Positions 15,726 through 17,862 of a DNA stretch of 17,862 nt are shown piece by piece. Every line of letters begins with the position of its first letter. The first letter of the stretch is position 1. The stretch covers positions 96,563-114,424 of the forward strand of contig DCTT01000015.1 in assembly GCA_002329295.1 (NCBI GenBank), given 5' to 3'. Made by a program: the position numbers and the translations under genes. This DNA comes from Eubacteriaceae bacterium UBA1433 (GTDB taxonomy: Bacteria > Bacillota > Clostridia > Eubacteriales > UBA1433). The notes beneath the pieces were generated by a model. The model did not search any database. It saw nothing but the letters and a program-made list of their open reading frames with translations, and was not told where the DNA came from.

Positions 15726-16670
15726 TTACTGTTGATTTTTGAACCGACACCCCTCAGGAACCGCAAAGCTGACAGCCTTATGCGCTATTTGAAAGACGTC
15801 CTTTTGAAAAGAAAAAATTTCTCCGTCCGAGCAAAACAGCGATGGCTCTTCAGAAATAATTTCTACTTTGCGACAACGTTGAAATCTCAAAACTTCCTCC
15901 ACACGTTCACTATCCAACAGTGTGCCTTTTTTATACATACCCACCAAAGATAAAAACTTCCGTCTGTTTATCGGGTCAACGAGCAACACATCCAAATATC
16001 CGTCATTTAAAATCGCTTTTGATGCCGCATTAAATCCGCCGCCGCAATAAGATCCGTTGGCAATTGCCGTAAGCAGAAACGTTTCCTGCGGTACTCTTTC
16101 TCCGTCCAAAAAAACCTGTTGCTTACTTAGAGGCATCTCTTTCAGCACAAGTGCTACCGCCGCCAAATAGGCTGCAGGCCCTTTGATAAACGGCCATTTC
16201 TTCGTCTGTTGCGTTTTGGCGACAACCATACAGTCAAAACCGATATTCACCATATTTACGGCAATCTTCTCTCCGTGGGTAATGACATCTATCTCTGTCG
16301 CCTTTCCCCGAATCTGGCGTCCGATATCCATAAAGTATTCGTAGTTCGTAAAGCTTTTCACAAAATCATTTCCCGTTCCCAAAGGAATGGTTGCTACCTG
16401 CGCACTGCTGTCTCCGAAAACCGCATTTGCCACTTGATGGAGGGTTCCGTCCCCTCCGCAAGCATAAAATCGCAATATTTTTTGTTGATGATTTTGATTT
16501 TTTTCCGCCGCTGCATATCGACCAATATCATCCGTTTCATTTGTATCATACATTTCATAGTCGACAGCGTGTTGCTCACAAACAGAAATAATGTTTTTTT
16601 TCAGCCATTCTTTTCTCTTGCCTTTTACAGAATGTGCATTGATTAAAAATATATGTTTGATTTCATCCAT
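15726..16670 (-). CDS. Diacylglycerol/lipid kinase family protein (DagK/YegS-type)
   Basis: The 314-residue protein belongs to the soluble lipid kinases that phosphorylate diacylglycerol or similar lipids at the membrane. The catalytic domain has the nucleotide-binding GGDGT (72-76, followed by LHQVANAV) and PLGTGNDF (96-103). It is followed by NMVNIGFDCMVV, an AIANGSYCGGGFNAASKAILNDGYLDV block and a C-terminal beta domain ending near FCSDGEIF, which holds a conserved Asp-Gly-Glu. ATG at 16668-16670 has a modest GGAAAG site. The exact lipid is not shown; DgkB-like recycling of diacylglycerol and phosphorylation of another lipid are both possible. It seems to be a single-gene unit between xpt and the GntR gene. 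Confidence 0.9.
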   Translation of the reverse strand: MDEIKHIFLINAHSVKGKRKEWLKKNIISVCEQHAVDYEMYDTNETDDIGRYAAAEKNQNHQQKILRFYACGGDGTLHQVANAVFGDSSAQVATIPLGTGNDFVKSFTNYEYFMDIGRQIRGKATEIDVITHGEKIAVNMVNIGFDCMVVAKTQQTKKWPFIKGPAAYLAAVALVLKEMPLSKQQVFLDGERVPQETFLLTAIANGSYCGGGFNAASKAILNDGYLDVLLVDPINRRKFLSLVGMYKKGTLLDSERVEEVLRFQRCRKVEIISEEPSLFCSDGEIFSFQKDVFQIAHKAVSFAVPEGCRFKNQQ

Positions 16671-16710
16671 AAAATTTGCTTTCCGGTATTTTTGGTACCT
16701 GTCGATTTAT

Positions 16711-16730
16711 TTTTTTTGAACTCAAAAAAA
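16711..16730. repeat. AT-rich inverted repeat between the GntR gene and the lipid kinase
   Basis: Nine-base arms TTTTTTTGA (16711-16719) and TCAAAAAAA (16722-16730) flank a two-base centre. It lies 40 bases after the GntR stop and 40 bases before the kinase start. The lack of GC pairs makes it a poor intrinsic terminator, though it is placed where one for the GntR gene would be expected. I found no clear promoter for the kinase in the 100-base gap. Confidence 0.35.
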
Positions 16731-16770
16731 CGATTCCTTTGAAAAAAATTACCTCGATCATCTGTTTTTC

Positions 16771-17475
16771 TTAATACATCGGATGCAATCTCGTAAATTC
16801 AACACAAGTATCAATATGTGCATGCGCTGCGCTTTGAGCCATTTCGGGAATCCCTGATTCAATTGCTTTTAAAATAGAAAGATGCTGCAGCGCCAATCCG
16901 TCCATTTTATATTCCACTTGACCGGTAGAGCGGAGATAATGAGCGTTTCGCGCCGATTGGTAGCGAATCATTCTATCTAAGGTTTCATACATTGTTACCA
17001 AAAAAGGATTCCCCGCTGCTTGTACGATGATTTTATGAAACGGGATGTCCGTCTCATCCAACTTCGTATATTGTTTCGTATGTAAAATTTCGCGAAATTC
17101 TTCAGCATAATAACGCAGCTGCCTTACATCCACCGAACGGTTATGCTGAGCGCATAAATAACAGGCAGTTCCTTCAATCACTCTGCGTGCAAAAAACAAC
17201 TCTTCCGTCATCTGTCTGGAAAACGTGAATACATAATATCCGTTTTTGTCTTCTCGTCTCTCCACCAACCCTTCTTTGCACAAAGTGCGAAACGCTTCTT
17301 TAATCGGCGTTCGACTGATTTGTAAGTCTTTTGCGATTTTTGCACTGTTCAGTTTGGTTTTGGGCAACAATTCAAAAGAGAGAATCGCCTCTTCCAACAT
17401 CTGATAAACGATGTGATTTAAAGACTGAAAAGGATTTTCTTCTAACCTCTGCAACAGCAATTCTCGATTCATCAT
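16771..17475 (-). CDS. GntR-family transcriptional regulator, FadR/FCD subgroup
   Basis: This is a ligand-responsive DNA-binding regulator of 234 residues. The N-terminal winged helix-turn-helix (about 18-85) contains the recognition region LNSAKIAKDLQISRTPIKEAFRTLCKEGLVERREDKNGYYV, typical of GntR proteins. The C-terminal all-helical FCD domain keeps the likely metal ligands Asp143, His147 (DIPFH), His198 and His220. FCD regulators usually bind small organic acids through the metal. Either of two consecutive ATGs could start it; GGGAG sits five bases before the first. It is divergent from a CoA-transferase gene, a common pairing for local control of acid metabolism. The effector is not known. 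Confidence 0.92.
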   Translation of the reverse strand: MMNRELLLQRLEENPFQSLNHIVYQMLEEAILSFELLPKTKLNSAKIAKDLQISRTPIKEAFRTLCKEGLVERREDKNGYYVFTFSRQMTEELFFARRVIEGTACYLCAQHNRSVDVRQLRYYAEEFREILHTKQYTKLDETDIPFHKIIVQAAGNPFLVTMYETLDRMIRYQSARNAHYLRSTGQVEYKMDGLALQHLSILKAIESGIPEMAQSAAHAHIDTCVEFTRLHPMY

Positions 17476-17580
17476 ATTAACTCCCGTCCGCTCTTTTGCA
17501 TAAGTCCATCATCATTGAATTATTTTTCCTCACCGGAAGTATAACCGCGAAAAACAATCATTAAAAAAGCATCCTTCAAT

Positions 17581-17639
17581 AAAAAATGGTCTTATTTTTG
17601 TCCATTTGCAGCGCTTTTTCAAAAAATGGATTGCATCCA
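17581..17639. promoter_or_regulatory. Two related dyads, candidate GntR operators
   Basis: The 9-mer AAAAAATGG occurs at 17581-17589 and again at 17621-17629, exactly 40 bases apart (about four helical turns). Each copy has a downstream partner: AAATGG-N12-CCATTT (17584-17607) and TGGAT-TGC-ATCCA (17627-17639). The pair lies 40-100 bases upstream of the CoA-transferase -35 box and may be bound by the adjacent GntR protein. The sequence repeats are plain; the binding partner is inferred from position. Confidence 0.4.
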
Positions 17640-17677
17640 AATCAAGTGTTCCGACCGTGCACTTGTTCGTCCATATT

Positions 17678-17706
17678 TTGACGCACTACGATACACTGCT
17701 TATAAT
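17678..17706 (+). promoter_or_regulatory. Promoter of the CoA-transferase gene
   Basis: -35 TTGACG (17678-17683), a 17-base spacer and a perfect -10 TATAAT (17701-17706) make this the strongest promoter in the window. Transcription should begin near 17713, within the palindrome GTATAC (17712-17717). A regulator binding there could stop initiation. The leader is about 66 bases. Confidence 0.8.
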
Positions 17707-17778
17707 ATAAAGTATACAGGATTTTCTGTAAAGAAACACTTAAAATTTATATAATATTTTTAAAAAAAGGAAGTTGCT

Positions 17779-17862
17779 ATGAATTGGCGTGAAGCTTACC
17801 GCGATAAAATATGTTCGCCTCAAGAGGCCGCAAAAAAGATTCAATCTAACGATATCATTGTC
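17779..17862 (+). CDS. Acetyl-CoA hydrolase/transferase family protein (4-hydroxybutyrate or butyrate CoA-transferase type), N-terminal fragment
   Basis: Only 28 codons are present before the right edge, reading MNWREAYRDKICSPQEAAKK and then IQSNDIIV. The pattern M-x-W-x-x-x-Y-x-x-K-x-x-x-x-x-x-A-x-x-x-I is typical for the start of 4-hydroxybutyrate and butyryl-CoA:acetate CoA-transferases of anaerobic Firmicutes. AAAGGAAG lies about seven bases before the ATG, downstream of a strong promoter. Such enzymes swap CoA between acetate and another acyl group. The catalytic Glu lies beyond the window, so substrate cannot be judged. Confidence 0.75.
   Translation, partial: MNWREAYRDKICSPQEAAKKIQSNDIIV

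Larger units (their letters stand above)
17476..17778. other. 303-base divergent regulatory region between the GntR and CoA-transferase genes
   Basis: The region has no gene. It holds two dyads (17584-17607 and 17627-17639), the CoA-transferase promoter (17678-17706) and a GTATAC palindrome at the expected transcription start (17712-17717). For the GntR gene only a -10-like TATACT (minus strand, 17538-17543) is seen; no convincing -35 stands at the right distance. Confidence 0.65.

Overview
This window looks like chromosomal DNA from a low-to-moderate GC, probably anaerobic, member of the Firmicutes (Clostridia-like). The evidence is the lepA-hemW-hrcA-grpE-dnaK gene order with a perfect CIRCE element, the lon-ysxC pair, Bacillus/Clostridium-type promoters and strong AGGAG-type ribosome binding sites, and an acetate/4-hydroxybutyrate-type CoA-transferase start at the right edge. 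The genus cannot be named from the sequence alone. Most of the window is conserved housekeeping DNA; I see no CRISPR array, rRNA, tRNA or intact mobile element.

Layout. (1) 1-5090, minus strand: lepA (EF4) and hemW overlap by ATGA and share a promoter at about 5130-5158. hrcA-grpE-dnaK follow with their own promoter (2092-2120) and a CIRCE operator (2056-2082), forming the autoregulated heat-shock operon; dnaK runs off the left edge. (2) 5091-7329: a plus-strand gene for an unusual 442-residue tandem flavodoxin-like oxidoreductase, flanked on both sides by AT-rich intergenic DNA. The left flank has a cluster of TAAAG/CTTTA half-sites and a short interrupted frame. The right flank has what may be a decayed serine-recombinase C-terminus on the minus strand. 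This is the least ordinary part of the window. (3) 7330-10286, plus strand: lon and ysxC, overlapping by ATGA, ended by a perfectly symmetrical bidirectional terminator (10291-10316). (4) 10327-15617, minus strand: a probable purine uptake and salvage operon, read as xpt, then a BMP-family substrate-binding lipoprotein, then a double ATPase, then two permeases. Genes in the ABC part are packed with 1-4 base overlaps. The xpt promoter carries an inverted repeat but no purine riboswitch. (5) 15726-16670, minus strand: a diacylglycerol-kinase-family lipid kinase. (6) 16771-17862: a FadR-type GntR regulator (minus) divergent from a CoA-transferase gene (plus, cut by the right edge), with two related dyads and a strong promoter between them.

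How the genes work together. DnaK, GrpE and HrcA form the chaperone/feedback circuit and Lon provides the matching protease arm. LepA and YsxC are ribosome-associated GTPases. The lipoprotein, ATPase and two permeases would import a nucleoside or purine, and Xpt would convert xanthine (or guanine) to its nucleotide. The GntR protein probably controls the divergent CoA-transferase; this is inferred from position and dyads only. Nothing here clearly amounts to a new multi-gene system. The best leads are the tandem flavodoxin protein with its flanks and the operator-like repeats before the CoA-transferase and xpt.
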